Source of the DNA: CAYWVR01 sp964461715 | Lineage (GTDB): Bacteria; Planctomycetota; Phycisphaerae; FEN-1346 | Reading direction: 5' to 3' | Length of the DNA stretch: 64,000 nt | Assembly: GCA_964461715.1 (NCBI GenBank) | Contig: CAYWVR010000011.1 | Location: 1-64,000 of the forward strand | In this document: positions 39,801-48,685 of the stretch, piece by piece | How the letters are laid out: the number at the start of each line of letters is the position of its first letter | Position numbering within the stretch: position 1 is the first letter of the stretch | Notes under the pieces: model-generated | What the model was told of the DNA's origin: nothing | Databases searched by the model: none | The model's input: only the letters and a program-made list of their open reading frames with translations | Translations under genes and position numbers: made by a program

Positions 39801-41627
39801 TTATTCGGGCTTCGTCATGGTTTCGTCATTCGGGTTTCGGGCGTTGTCATTCCGGCCTGAGGGCACGTCGCCGCCCGCCTCGTCTCCCTCGCCCCGCAGC
39901 CGCGCGATCGCCTGGCGGGCCTCCTCGGCGGCCTTCGTGTTCGGGTAGACGTTGAGGACGCCCTGGTAGGCGGTGATCTGGTTGAGGATGTCGTCGGTCG
40001 CCCCCTCGTAGCGGCGGGCCTCCTCGAGCTTGATCTGCGCGTTCTCCTCCATGAGGTCGCGCGGTGACTCGGTCGGCGTCTCGGGGGGCCTCTGCGTCGG
40101 CGTCTCGGGGGGCTTCTGCGTTGGCGTCTCTGGGGGCCTCTGCGTTGGCGTCTCTGGGGGCCTCTGCGTCGGCGTCTCGGCCGGGGTTTGCGGCGGGGTT
40201 TCGATGGGCGTCTCGGGGGGCGTCTCGGGACCATCGCCGGGCGTGACGACGGCGCTCAATCCGCCCTTTGGGGCCAGGACATAGGCCACCACCGCCGCCG
40301 CCCCCACCAGCGCCAGCGCCGCCGCCACGATCAGCGCCACGAGCCGCCATCCCGAGAGCCATCGTCGCGGCTTCGCGTCTTCCTCGTTCGCCTTCGCCGA
40401 GGCGGCCGTCAGCCGCACCCGCTGGCTCCGCCGCACGGCCCGGCCCAGGGCCCGCGACAGGTGCGACCCGCGGTCCTCCGGGGCGATGCGCCCGAGCTGC
40501 GAGCTCAGGGCCTGCGGCGTCGGGGTGCCCGACTCGTCCGTGGCGCTGAAATCCAGCCGGTCCAGCATCTCGACAAATTCCTCGGCCGTCACGTACCGGT
40601 CCTCCGGCAGCTTGGCCATGGCCTTCTGGAAGAACCGGAAGACGGCCACGGGCAGCGTCGGCACGTGCCTGCGCGGGTCGGGGACGGGGGCCTGGACGTG
40701 CATCCGCATCATCTGCCGGTCGTTCTCGGCGTCGAACGGGGCCCGCCCCGTCAGCAGCACGTAATACGTCGCGGCCAGGGAGTAGAGGTCGCTGGCGGCG
40801 GTGGGCTCCTCGCCGAGGGCCTGCTCGGGGGCCATGTACCGGGGCGTGCCGAGGCTGTGGCCCGGGCCGACGATGTCGTGGCCCTGCAGGACGTCGCGGG
40901 CCAGGCCGAAGTCGCTGACCTTGACCTGCCCGTCGTTGGTCATCATGATGTTGCCGGGCTTGATATCCCGATGGATCACGCCGCGCTTGTGCGCGTGGGC
41001 CAGGCCCTCCGCCGCCACCCGGATGATCCGCGTCGCCTCCGCCGGGCGGAACCGCTTCTGCACGGCCAGGAACTCGTGCAGGGCCCCCCCGTCGACCAGC
41101 TCCATGACGATGTAGAACGTGTCCTCGTAGGGCACGATCTGGTGGATGGTGACGATGTTCGGGTGCGAGAGCTTCGCGGCGCTTCGGGCCTCCCGCAGGA
41201 ACCGGTTGATCAGCCGCTCGCCCTCCTTCGCCAGCTTGGGCGGCAGCATCTTCAGGGCGACCGACCGCTCCAGGCTCACGTCGAACGCCCGGTACACGAC
41301 GCCGAACCCGCCCGTTCCGATGCGGCTCTGGATGCGAAAGCCGTTGACGTCCGCCCCCACGAGGGGATCGCTGACGTCCTCGCGCGGCGTGGGGACGGGA
41401 CGGACGGGGGCGGGGGGACGCTCGGGAGCGGGGGGGGCCTTCGCACCGGCGGGGGGCGAAGGGGCGGCCTGCGCCGGGGACTTCCGATCACGCGCCCGGG
41501 CCGGCGTCCAGCGGTGCCCACACGAGCGGCACACCACCTCCGTCTCGGCCAGGTCCTTGTGGATCTTGTACCCGACGTGACACTGCGGGCACGCCAGCAG
41601 CAGATAGCCCGTTTGACCTTCCGCCAT
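39801..41627 (-). CDS. Ser/Thr protein kinase with zinc ribbon and Pro-rich repeats
   Basis: A 608-residue Hanks-type kinase. The N-terminus holds a CxxC-x(~15)-CxxC zinc ribbon (CPQCHVGY, CRSCGHRW) of the MJ0042 type. The kinase domain (about 95-360) shows IGTGGFGVVYRA, VALKML, HRDIKPGNIM, DFGLA and MAPEQALGEE, all catalytic residues present. A transmembrane helix (about 435-460) is followed by an external PETPTQRP repeat stretch, then a helical C-terminal region. That region, around EENAQIKLEEARRYEG and NVYPNTKAAEEARQAI, looks TPR-like. It probably senses outside or envelope signals. It has its own promoter and is divergent from NfeD. Confidence 0.92.
   Translation of the reverse strand: MAEGQTGYLLLACPQCHVGYKIHKDLAETEVVCRSCGHRWTPARARDRKSPAQAAPSPPAGAKAPPAPERPPAPVRPVPTPREDVSDPLVGADVNGFRIQSRIGTGGFGVVYRAFDVSLERSVALKMLPPKLAKEGERLINRFLREARSAAKLSHPNIVTIHQIVPYEDTFYIVMELVDGGALHEFLAVQKRFRPAEATRIIRVAAEGLAHAHKRGVIHRDIKPGNIMMTNDGQVKVSDFGLARDVLQGHDIVGPGHSLGTPRYMAPEQALGEEPTAASDLYSLAATYYVLLTGRAPFDAENDRQMMRMHVQAPVPDPRRHVPTLPVAVFRFFQKAMAKLPEDRYVTAEEFVEMLDRLDFSATDESGTPTPQALSSQLGRIAPEDRGSHLSRALGRAVRRSQRVRLTAASAKANEEDAKPRRWLSGWRLVALIVAAALALVGAAAVVAYVLAPKGGLSAVVTPGDGPETPPETPIETPPQTPAETPTQRPPETPTQRPPETPTQKPPETPTQRPPETPTESPRDLMEENAQIKLEEARRYEGATDDILNQITAYQGVLNVYPNTKAAEEARQAIARLRGEGDEAGGDVPSGRNDNARNPNDETMTKPE
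40072..40191 (-). repeat. 24-bp tandem repeat within the kinase gene
   Basis: Five copies of a 24-bp unit (starts 40072, 40096, 40120, 40144, 40168), the last diverged. Each encodes one PETPTQ(R/K)P octapeptide. Copy number may vary between strains. Confidence 0.85.
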
Positions 41628-41707
41628 GCGCGTTCGCCTGGACCGGGGTTCCGTGCGGCCGCGATAGGAGTGGTACAAGCTCGCACCAGCACCGGCCGCC
41701 ACCCAGC

Positions 41708-41735
41708 ATTCTACGTGCCTTTGGGGTCCGGTCAA
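41708..41735 (-). promoter_or_regulatory. Sigma70-type promoter of the zinc-ribbon kinase gene
   Basis: On the minus strand: TTGACC (41730-41735), 16-bp spacer, TAGAAT (41708-41713), 80 bp before the ATG. Confidence 0.65.
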
Positions 41736-41811
41736 ACAGAAACGCTCAAGGCACGGTGAATACACGAACCCCGCCCGCGTACCCGACGATGACCGAGCCG
41801 CGCGAAAAGGT

Positions 41812-41840
41812 TTGCAGCCGCGCCGATGGGGGACTAGGAT
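41812..41840 (+). promoter_or_regulatory. Sigma70-type promoter of the NfeD/flotillin operon
   Basis: TTGCAG (41812-41817), 17-bp spacer, TAGGAT (41835-41840), 58 bp before the ATG. Confidence 0.55.
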
Positions 41841-41898
41841 TCTGTCAGGCGCGGGCCGCCCCGCGCTCTCCTCGGTCCCGGAGACGGGAGACGCTGCC

Positions 41899-42552
41899 AT
41901 GCTCGAGTGGTGGAACGCCCTGACCACGGCGAACCAGATGTTCTTCGGCATCGCCGCCTTCTTCTCGGTCCTGTTTGTCTGGCAGTTCATCATGACGCTG
42001 ATTGGCCTGGCCGGCCACGAGGCCGACTTCGAGGCCGAGGCCGCCGACGCCGACCTGGCCGCCGACGTCGACGCGGCCGACGCGGCCGACGCGGGAGATT
42101 TCGATGCCGCCGACACGGCCATGAGCTTCCGGCTCCTCTCGTTCCGCTCGGTCATCACGGGCGGGCTCATGTTCGGCTGGGCCGGGTCCCTCTACCTTTA
42201 CAGCGGGGTGCCCCTGGAGCCGGCCCTCCTCTACGCCATCAGCTGGGCCGTCGCCGGGGCCCTGATCATCGCGGTGCTCCTTTACTTCATGCGACGGCTC
42301 CAGGAGACCGGCACGCCGCGCCTCGCCACCTGTCTCGGCAAGCCCGCCACGGTCTACATGGACATCCCGAAGGACGGGGCGGGCCGCATCCGCACCGTCG
42401 TCTCGGGGGCCCTGAGTTTCGTGGCGGCCCGGGGGGCGGGCGGCAAGGCGATCCGGGCCGGGACGCCCGTGCGCGTGCGACGGCTCCTCGATACCCACAC
42501 GGTCGAGGTCGACACGGTTCCCGACGACACGAAGGAGACCCCCGATGCATGA
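41899..42552 (+). CDS. NfeD-like membrane protein, flotillin partner
   Basis: A 217-residue membrane protein. One hydrophobic stretch (about 15-35), an acidic Ala/Asp-rich loop (about 42-72), two more spans (about 85-135) and a C-terminal OB-fold-like domain (about 140-205, starting CLGKPATVYMDIPKDGAGRI) characterise NfeD/YuaF proteins. It overlaps the flotillin gene by 8 nt, the usual nfeD-flotillin pairing. It helps organise membrane microdomains with flotillin. The start at 41899 was chosen for the hydrophobic N-terminus; the ribosome site is weak. Confidence 0.8.
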   Translation: MLEWWNALTTANQMFFGIAAFFSVLFVWQFIMTLIGLAGHEADFEAEAADADLAADVDAADAADAGDFDAADTAMSFRLLSFRSVITGGLMFGWAGSLYLYSGVPLEPALLYAISWAVAGALIIAVLLYFMRRLQETGTPRLATCLGKPATVYMDIPKDGAGRIRTVVSGALSFVAARGAGGKAIRAGTPVRVRRLLDTHTVEVDTVPDDTKETPDA

Positions 42553-44032
42553 GCTGCCCGCCGCCCTCGCGATGTCCCCGCCCGGAGAGAACGAGCTTCC
42601 CACCGGCCTCATCCTCGCGATTATCCTGGCCGTCGCCGCCCTGGCGCTGCTGCTCTTCATCGCGCGGATCTACCGCCGGTGCCCGTCGAACAAGATTCTC
42701 GTCATCTACGGAAAGACCGGCCGCGGGGCCGCCAAGTGCATCCACGGCGGCGCGGCGCTCGTGTGGCCCTTGATCCAGGCATGCCAGTACCTGGACCTCG
42801 AGCCGTTCGTCGTGCCGATCGACCTGAAGAGCGCCCTGTCGCAGGAGAACATCCGCGTCTCGGTGCCGACGACCGTGACGGCGGCGATCTCGAACGACGC
42901 CGCCCTGATGACCAACGCCGCCGTCCGCCTCCTCTCCATGAGCCGCGCCGAGATCGAGCGCCAAGCCGAGGACATCATCCTCGGGCAGATGCGCGCCGTC
43001 ATCGCCACGATGAAGATCGAGGAGATCAACCGGGACCGCCAGGCCTTCATGGCCAAGGTCAACGACGCGGTCTCGACCGAGCTGGAGAAGATCGGCCTCG
43101 CGGTCATCAACGTCAACATCAAGGACATCACCGACGAGTCCGCTTACATCGAGGCCATCGGCAAGAAGGCGGCCTCCGAGGCCGTCAACCAGGCCCTCAT
43201 CGACGTGGCCGAGCAGGACCGCCGCGGCAAGACGGGCGTGGCCGAGCGCGAGCGCGACCAGCGCAAGGCCGTCGCCGCCGCCAACGCCGACGCCGAGATC
43301 GGCGAGGCCACCGCCGCCCGCGATCGCCGCATCCAGGTCGCCAGCCTCGACGCCGAGGCCGTCGAGCAGGAAACCGAAGCCGAGGGCAAAAAGGCCAGCT
43401 ACCGGGCCGGCCAGCGCGTGGCCGAGGAAGAGGCCCGCCAGAAGGGCGAGTCCGCCGCCCGCGGGGCCGACGGCGCCATCCGCGTCGCCGAACAGAACGC
43501 CCAGCGCGAGGCCGAGCGGGCCCGCGCCGCCCGCGAGGAGGCCCGCCTCAAGGCCGAGCGCATCGTCCCCGCCGAGGCCGACCGCCAGCAGGTCGTCATC
43601 GAGTCCGAGGCCGAGAAGGCCAAACGCCGACTCGTCGCCGAGGGCGAGGCCGAGGCCATCCTCGTCAAAATGCAGGCCGAGGCCGAAGGCACTCAGGCCG
43701 TCCTCCAGGCCAAGGCCGACGGATACCGGGCCCTCGTCGAAGGCGCCGCCCGCGACCCGCAGGCCGCCGCGGCCTTGCTCCTCATCGAAAAATTCGAACA
43801 GATCGCCCGGGTCCAGGCCCAGGCCATCCAGAACCTGCCGCTGGAGAAGGTCATCGTCTGGGACGGCGGGGGAAAGGGCGGCGACGGAGGCCTGGCGGGC
43901 CTTGGCAAACGCCTCATGGGCGCCCTCCCGCCCATGCACCAGCTCGCCGGCATGGTCGGCCTCGAACTGCCCGACTACCTCGGCAACATCCGCGGCCGCA
44001 ATGCCGACGAGGATCGGCCGAAACCCGAGTAG
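42545..44032 (+). CDS. Flotillin family protein
   Basis: A 495-residue SPFH/flotillin. A hydrophobic anchor (about 20-42) is followed by RCPSNKILVIYGKTGRG, typical of YuaG-like flotillins, and the SPFH domain to about 215 (LSQENIRVSVPTTVTAAISN and GLAVINVNIKDITDE). A long Ala/Glu/Arg coiled-coil (about 220-400) and a C-terminal Gly-rich region ending GLELPDYL follow. The protein forms oligomers on the inner side of the membrane and scaffolds lipid microdomains. Translation is coupled to the NfeD-like gene; an alternative ATG lies at 42572. Confidence 0.93.
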   Translation: MHELPAALAMSPPGENELPTGLILAIILAVAALALLLFIARIYRRCPSNKILVIYGKTGRGAAKCIHGGAALVWPLIQACQYLDLEPFVVPIDLKSALSQENIRVSVPTTVTAAISNDAALMTNAAVRLLSMSRAEIERQAEDIILGQMRAVIATMKIEEINRDRQAFMAKVNDAVSTELEKIGLAVINVNIKDITDESAYIEAIGKKAASEAVNQALIDVAEQDRRGKTGVAERERDQRKAVAAANADAEIGEATAARDRRIQVASLDAEAVEQETEAEGKKASYRAGQRVAEEEARQKGESAARGADGAIRVAEQNAQREAERARAAREEARLKAERIVPAEADRQQVVIESEAEKAKRRLVAEGEAEAILVKMQAEAEGTQAVLQAKADGYRALVEGAARDPQAAAALLLIEKFEQIARVQAQAIQNLPLEKVIVWDGGGKGGDGGLAGLGKRLMGALPPMHQLAGMVGLELPDYLGNIRGRNADEDRPKPE

Positions 44033-44097
44033 CCGCTCGGCCCTCCGCGCTACTCCCATCTCGATGAAGGGCGTGAAAGATGCGGGTTCGCGGGCGC

Positions 44098-44694
44098 CTA
44101 AAGGATGCCCTTGGTGCTCGGGGGACCGGAGACGCGGGGGTCGCGGGAAACGGCGACGCGAAGGGCCCGCGCGAGGCCTTTGAAGACCGCCTCGGCGATG
44201 TGGTGATCGTTCGTGCCGTACGGCACGTTGACGTGCAGCGTGAGGCGTCCGTGGCTGGCGAGGGCCTGGAGGAACTCCTCGACGAGCTCCGTCTCGAACT
44301 CGCCGACCCGCTCGCCCGGGAACGTGACCCGATACACCAGGTACGGCCGCCCCGAGAGGTCCACCGTCACCTCCGCCAGGGCCTCGTCCATGGGCACGGC
44401 GACCGAGGCGAACCGCGTGACGCCCGCCTTGCCCCCGAGGGCCTTTTCGAGGGCCTGGCCGAGGCAGATGCCCACGTCCTCGACCGTGTGATGCAGGTCG
44501 ACCCGGGTGTCGCCTTCGGCCTCCACCGCCAGGTCGAACCCCGCGTGCCGCGCCAGAAGGTCGAGCATGTGATTGAGAAAGCCCACGGGAGACGTGATCC
44601 GGGCCTCTCCGGTCCCGTCCAGGGCCAGGGAGAGGGCGATGCGGGTCTCGGCGGTCTCGCGTCGGATCTCGGCAGTGCGGGGGGCGTTGCTCAT
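44098..44694 (-). CDS. hisB: Imidazoleglycerol-phosphate dehydratase
   Basis: A 198-residue monofunctional enzyme of histidine biosynthesis, normal length. It dehydrates imidazole glycerol phosphate to the acetol phosphate. GFLNHMLDLLARHAGFD, LHHTVEDVGICLGQAL and the second metal site YGTNDHHIAEAVFKGLARA are all present. Its ATG overlaps the hisC stop in ATGA (44691-44694). It is the last of hisDCB on this strand. Confidence 0.96.
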   Translation of the reverse strand: MSNAPRTAEIRRETAETRIALSLALDGTGEARITSPVGFLNHMLDLLARHAGFDLAVEAEGDTRVDLHHTVEDVGICLGQALEKALGGKAGVTRFASVAVPMDEALAEVTVDLSGRPYLVYRVTFPGERVGEFETELVEEFLQALASHGRLTLHVNVPYGTNDHHIAEAVFKGLARALRVAVSRDPRVSGPPSTKGIL

Positions 44695-45755
44695 GGGGCG
44701 GTCTCCTTCGCGCACGCGGCCAGGGCCGCCAGGAGGCGGTCGTTCTCCTCTGGGCGGCCGACGGTGATGCGGAGCTTGTCGTCGAGCCGGGGCTGGTTCC
44801 AGTATCGGACGAGCACCCCGGCCGCCTTCACCCGTTCGTACCAGTCCCGCCCGTCGCCGCCGGGCACGGTGGCCAGGAGGAAGTTGGCCCGGGAGGGGCT
44901 CACCTCCAGGCCGAGGTCCTGCAGGGCGCGCGTCAGCCGCTCCCGCTCCGCCACCACCTTCTCGACCGTCTCCCGCGTGTACGGGTAGTCCTCAAGGGCC
45001 GCGGCGGCCACTTCGATAGTCACGGCGTCGATGTTGTAGGAATCCTTGACCTTCGCAAGGCCCCCGATCAGCTCGCGCGTCCCGACGGCGTACCCCAGCC
45101 GCAGACCCGCCAGGCTGTAGGACTTCGAGAGCGTTCGCAGGACGAGGACGTTCGCCATGCCGCGCACCGCCGCAATGGCCGAGGCGGGGGCGAAATCGGC
45201 GTAGGCCTCGTCCACAACCACCAGCCCCTCGAACCGCCGCGCGACGTCCGCGACCGCCCGAGGCTCCAGCCAGACGCCCGTGGGGGCGTTCGGGTTGCAG
45301 AGGAGCAGGACCTTGGCCCCGCTCTCGAGGAGGGCCTCCCGGGGTATGCGGAAACCCTCCGGGCTCGGGATTTCGACCGTCCGGGCCCGCTGGATGGCCG
45401 CGAGGACGGGGTAGAGCGAGTAGGTGGGCGTGGGGTACGCGACGAGGTCGCCCTCGTCGAGGAAGGCCCGGAAGATCATCGTCAGGAGCTCATCGGAGCC
45501 GTTTCCGCAGAGGACCTCGTCTCGATCGGCGTCCCAGAGCCGGGCCGCCGCGTCGCGGACCTTGTTGGCGTAGGGGTCGGGATAGCGGCGGAGGCGCGCA
45601 ACCCAATCCGTCTCTCGTAGGGCCGCCAGAGCCTTCGGGGAGGGCGGATAGGGGTTCTCGTTGGTGTTGAGCTTGATGACGGGCGAATCAGGGGGGGGCT
45701 GCTCGCCCGGCACGTAAGCCGACAGCCGCTCGACGCTTTTGCGGAGGTAGCTCAT
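44691..45755 (-). CDS. hisC: Histidinol-phosphate aminotransferase
   Basis: A 354-residue PLP enzyme of class I aminotransferase fold that converts imidazole-acetol phosphate to histidinol phosphate with glutamate. IKLNTNENPYPPSP, GNGSDELL, CNPNAPTGVW, VVDEAYADF and the PLP lysine in LSKSYSLAGLRLGY are all clear. It overlaps hisD upstream and hisB downstream by 4 nt each, giving tight coupling. Confidence 0.96.
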   Translation of the reverse strand: MSYLRKSVERLSAYVPGEQPPPDSPVIKLNTNENPYPPSPKALAALRETDWVARLRRYPDPYANKVRDAAARLWDADRDEVLCGNGSDELLTMIFRAFLDEGDLVAYPTPTYSLYPVLAAIQRARTVEIPSPEGFRIPREALLESGAKVLLLCNPNAPTGVWLEPRAVADVARRFEGLVVVDEAYADFAPASAIAAVRGMANVLVLRTLSKSYSLAGLRLGYAVGTRELIGGLAKVKDSYNIDAVTIEVAAAALEDYPYTRETVEKVVAERERLTRALQDLGLEVSPSRANFLLATVPGGDGRDWYERVKAAGVLVRYWNQPRLDDKLRITVGRPEENDRLLAALAACAKETAP

Positions 45756-47077
45756 CGGTCCGTCTCGAGCCGCTTGCGGACGCTCTCGGCGTGGGCCGTG
45801 AGGCCCTCGACCTCCGCGAGGCGCAGGATGTCCGGGGCGTCGGCCTCCAGGGCCTCGGCGTCGTACTCGATGACGCTCATCGTGCGGACGAAGTCGTTCG
45901 CCGTCAGCCCGCTCGCCCAGCGTGCCGTGCCGCCCGTCGGAAGGGTGTGGCTGGGCCCGGCGACATAATCGCCGACGGCAACGGGCGTCCAGGTTCCCAG
46001 GAAGACGGCCCCCGCGCATCGGATCTCGCGCAGAAGGCCCTCCGGGTCGGCCGTCACGATCTGGAGGTGCTCCGGGGCGAAGGCGTTCGTCAGGCGGGCC
46101 GCCTCGTCCATGTTCCCCGCCACGACCAGGGCACTGTACTTCTCGAGGGCCTCCCGGGTGGCCTCGGCCCGGTCGAGCCGGTCGACCTGGGCCTTGATCT
46201 CCTCGGCGACCGCGTCGGCGAGGGCGGCGTCGGGGGTGATGAGGACCGCGGAACCGGGGTCGTGCTCGGCCTGGGAGAGCATGTCCGCCGCCACCAGAAG
46301 CGGATCGGCCGTCCCGTCCGCCAAAACCACCACCTCGCTGGGCCCGGCGAGGCTGTCGATGTCGCAGATGCCGTAGACGAGCTTCTTGGCCAAGGTGACG
46401 TAGAGGTTCCCGGGTCCCGCCACCTTGTCGACGGGCCGGACCGTCTCCGTGCCGTAGGCGAACGCCGCGATGCTGGGCGTCCCTCCCATGCGATAGACCT
46501 CCTCGACGCCGCACACGCGGCAGACGGCGAGGATGCCGGGGTGGATGTCACCGTCGGCCGAGGGGAGCGAGGCCACGGCCACCTCCGGCACGCCCGCCGC
46601 CAGGGCGGGCACAACCGTCATGAGCATTGAGGAGGGGTAGAAGGCCTTCCATCCGGGCGCCCGGCAGCCCACGCGGGCCAGCGGCCGGACCACCTGCCGG
46701 AGCCGGCGCCCGTCGCACAGGAGCGGCTCGGTGTCGCGGACCAGAATCCGCCGCTGGAACTCCCGGATACGGTCGCGGACCCGCGTGACGGTCTCGATGA
46801 ACTCGGGCGGCTGGTCGCGGTAGGCGGCCTCGATGGTCTCCGGCGGCACCCGGAGGCCCTCGGGCGTCAGATCGGACCCGTCGAAGCGGTTGGTCCACTC
46901 GCAGACCGCGGCGTCGCCTCGCTCGCGGACGTCGTCGAGGACGCGGCGGACGTCGTCCTCGGCGTCGGCGACGCGGCCACCGCCCGAGACCATGCCCTGC
47001 TCGGCCCCCAAGGCCGCACGCAGAGCCTCCCAGGCCCGGCGGCCGGCGTCGGTGCGAGTGTCGATGCGGCGGATCAT
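45752..47077 (-). CDS. hisD: Histidinol dehydrogenase
   Basis: A 441-residue zinc NAD enzyme that makes the last two oxidations to histidine. CRAPGWKAFYPSSMLM, KVAGPGNLYVTLAKKLVYG, DSLAGPSEVVVLADG, LSQAEHDPGSAVL and FAPEHLQI (metal and catalytic His/Glu) are conserved. The start MIRRIDT at 47077 is favoured by family alignment. First of the hisDCB operon, 35 bp after its promoter. Confidence 0.96.
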   Translation of the reverse strand: MIRRIDTRTDAGRRAWEALRAALGAEQGMVSGGGRVADAEDDVRRVLDDVRERGDAAVCEWTNRFDGSDLTPEGLRVPPETIEAAYRDQPPEFIETVTRVRDRIREFQRRILVRDTEPLLCDGRRLRQVVRPLARVGCRAPGWKAFYPSSMLMTVVPALAAGVPEVAVASLPSADGDIHPGILAVCRVCGVEEVYRMGGTPSIAAFAYGTETVRPVDKVAGPGNLYVTLAKKLVYGICDIDSLAGPSEVVVLADGTADPLLVAADMLSQAEHDPGSAVLITPDAALADAVAEEIKAQVDRLDRAEATREALEKYSALVVAGNMDEAARLTNAFAPEHLQIVTADPEGLLREIRCAGAVFLGTWTPVAVGDYVAGPSHTLPTGGTARWASGLTANDFVRTMSVIEYDAEALEADAPDILRLAEVEGLTAHAESVRKRLETDR

Positions 47078-47111
47078 GGGCCTGTCCCCGTGCGGCGCAT
47101 TCCAAGGGGGG

Positions 47112-47139
47112 ATTATAGGCGGGCCGGGGGGCGATGCAA
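47112..47139 (-). promoter_or_regulatory. Sigma70-type promoter of hisDCB
   Basis: On the minus strand: TTGCAT (47134-47139), 16-bp spacer, TATAAT (47112-47117). Confidence 0.65.
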
Positions 47140-47157
47140 CCGGATTCGAGCGGTCGT

Positions 47158-47628
47158 CTAGACGCACTCGCCCGTCGAGAAATCGTACCGCCAGGGCCAG
47201 TCCGCCGGGCGCCACTCGTGAAGCTCCGCCGGCTCGAAGAAGAGGCCGATCTCGTGCTCGGCCGTCTCGGGCGAATCCGACCCGTGGACCAGGTTGAAAC
47301 GCTTCGAGACGCCGAAATCGCCGCGGATCGTGCCGGGGGCGGCATCGGGGCCGAAGGTGGCCCCCATCATCGTGCGGGTGACGGCGACGGCCCCCCTGCC
47401 CTCCAGGACTATCAGGATCACGGGGCTGGCGGTCATGAACCGAAGGAGCGGCTCGTAGAAGTCCTTGCCCTTATGCGGGGCGTAGTGCCGCTCGGCCAGT
47501 TCCCGGGCCACGGTGGTCATCTTCAGGGCCACCAGCTTCAGGCCCTTGTCCTCGAACCGGGCCAGGATGCGGCCGACGAGCCCCCGCTGGACGGCGTCCG
47601 GCTTCAGGATCACGAGCGTACGTTCCAC
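47158..47628 (-). CDS. ndk: Nucleoside diphosphate kinase
   Basis: A 156-residue NDK, slightly long for the family. It exchanges gamma-phosphate between NTPs and NDPs through a phospho-His, here the His of NLVHGSDS. RTLVILKPDAVQRGLVG, RHYAPHKGKDFYEPLLRFM and RTMMGATFGPDAAPGTIRGD match the fold. Translation starts at a GTG (47628) with GAAGGAAG upstream. The next gene upstream (UroD-like) ends 15 bp before it, so they are probably co-transcribed. Confidence 0.95.
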   Translation of the reverse strand: MERTLVILKPDAVQRGLVGRILARFEDKGLKLVALKMTTVARELAERHYAPHKGKDFYEPLLRFMTASPVILIVLEGRGAVAVTRTMMGATFGPDAAPGTIRGDFGVSKRFNLVHGSDSPETAEHEIGLFFEPAELHEWRPADWPWRYDFSTGECV

Positions 47629-47643
47629 GAGGCTTCCTTCTCC

Positions 47644-48630
47644 TTAAGGCTCGGCGTCGTATCCCCAGCCGGGATGCTCCCGCTTCCGCCAGTTGTCGAG
47701 GGCCCCGTAGACGGCCTGGAGGTGCTCCTCGGGGGCGTCACAGGGGAAGCTGCACCCCGGGGCCACGATGAAGGGGTGATCGCCGGCCCGGGCGGCGGCA
47801 TCGTCGATCTCGGCCCGGATGGCCTCCGCGTCGCCCTCCACGATGGTCCCCACGTGATCCATCCCGGCCATCAGGACCTTGCCCGTCCGGCTTCGCACCT
47901 CGGCGATGGGCGGGCCGTCGGTCCGGTCGGCCCAGTTGACGGCCACGACGGGGTACCGGAGAAACCCGTCGAAATCGGCCGCCCGGTCGTGGACGTGGAC
48001 CACGTTGAAGGGCGCGGCCCGGACGCGCTCGAAGATCGTCAGATCATGGGGCCGGCAGAGACGGGCGTAGGTCCCGGGCCCGAGAGCCTCCTCGACGGCC
48101 CGGTCGGAGCAGCTCATGAAGATGCCCGCCGCCCCCGCCGTAATGCACGCGTCGGCGAACTCGGCCAGCGTCTGAGCGATGACGGACAGGGCGGTATCGG
48201 CCGCGTCCTCGTCCTCGGCCAACATCTCGACGGCCCGGCCGCCGGTCAGCTTTCCGAGGACCGAGAGGGGGTTGAAGAGGGTGGTGATGAAGAGGGTCTC
48301 GTCGCCGAGCTCCGAGGAGATGATTTCGAGGGCGTCGAGCTGGGCCCGGAATTCGGGTTCCTCGGGTCCCTTGACGCGGATCTTCTCCAGCTCGCCCACG
48401 AGGCTCACGCCGCCCTCGGGCCGCGGATACCCGTTATCGTTCATCACCTTCAGGAAGTCGAGATGGTGCCGCCGGTAGTGCTCCAGGTGGGCCCGGGCGC
48501 AGGGCTCCCCCGCAACCTGGTCGTCGGGGAAATGGTACCAGAAGGAGAAGGGGGGCCGGTCGACCCAGATGCCCGCCAAGGCCGCCTGGACGCGGTCCCG
48601 CTTGTCCATTTCGCCGCCCAAATCGGTCAT
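47644..48630 (-). CDS. Uroporphyrinogen decarboxylase family protein
   Basis: A 328-residue UroD/CobM-type methyltransferase-like TIM barrel. KRDRVQAALAGIWVDRPPFS is the usual start, followed by FLKVMNDNGYP, AGIFMSCSDRA and VVAVNWADRTDGP, and it ends in HPFIVAPGCSFPCDAPEEHL, a Cys-rich close as in corrinoid or methyltransferase relatives. The HemE arginine pair is not evident. It therefore more likely belongs to the many UroD paralogues of unknown substrate than to haem synthesis. GAAGGAT precedes the ATG. Confidence 0.85.
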   Translation of the reverse strand: MTDLGGEMDKRDRVQAALAGIWVDRPPFSFWYHFPDDQVAGEPCARAHLEHYRRHHLDFLKVMNDNGYPRPEGGVSLVGELEKIRVKGPEEPEFRAQLDALEIISSELGDETLFITTLFNPLSVLGKLTGGRAVEMLAEDEDAADTALSVIAQTLAEFADACITAGAAGIFMSCSDRAVEEALGPGTYARLCRPHDLTIFERVRAAPFNVVHVHDRAADFDGFLRYPVVAVNWADRTDGPPIAEVRSRTGKVLMAGMDHVGTIVEGDAEAIRAEIDDAAARAGDHPFIVAPGCSFPCDAPEEHLQAVYGALDNWRKREHPGWGYDAEP

Positions 48631-48685
48631 GGGAATCCTTCATGGCTGAGCCGCGAGAAGCCGCAAGGGGCGTTGGGCCAAGAGG

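Noticed and set aside
40072..40191. Tandem repeats as a CRISPR array
   Set aside because: The 24-bp units follow each other without spacers and code in frame for a proline-rich stalk.
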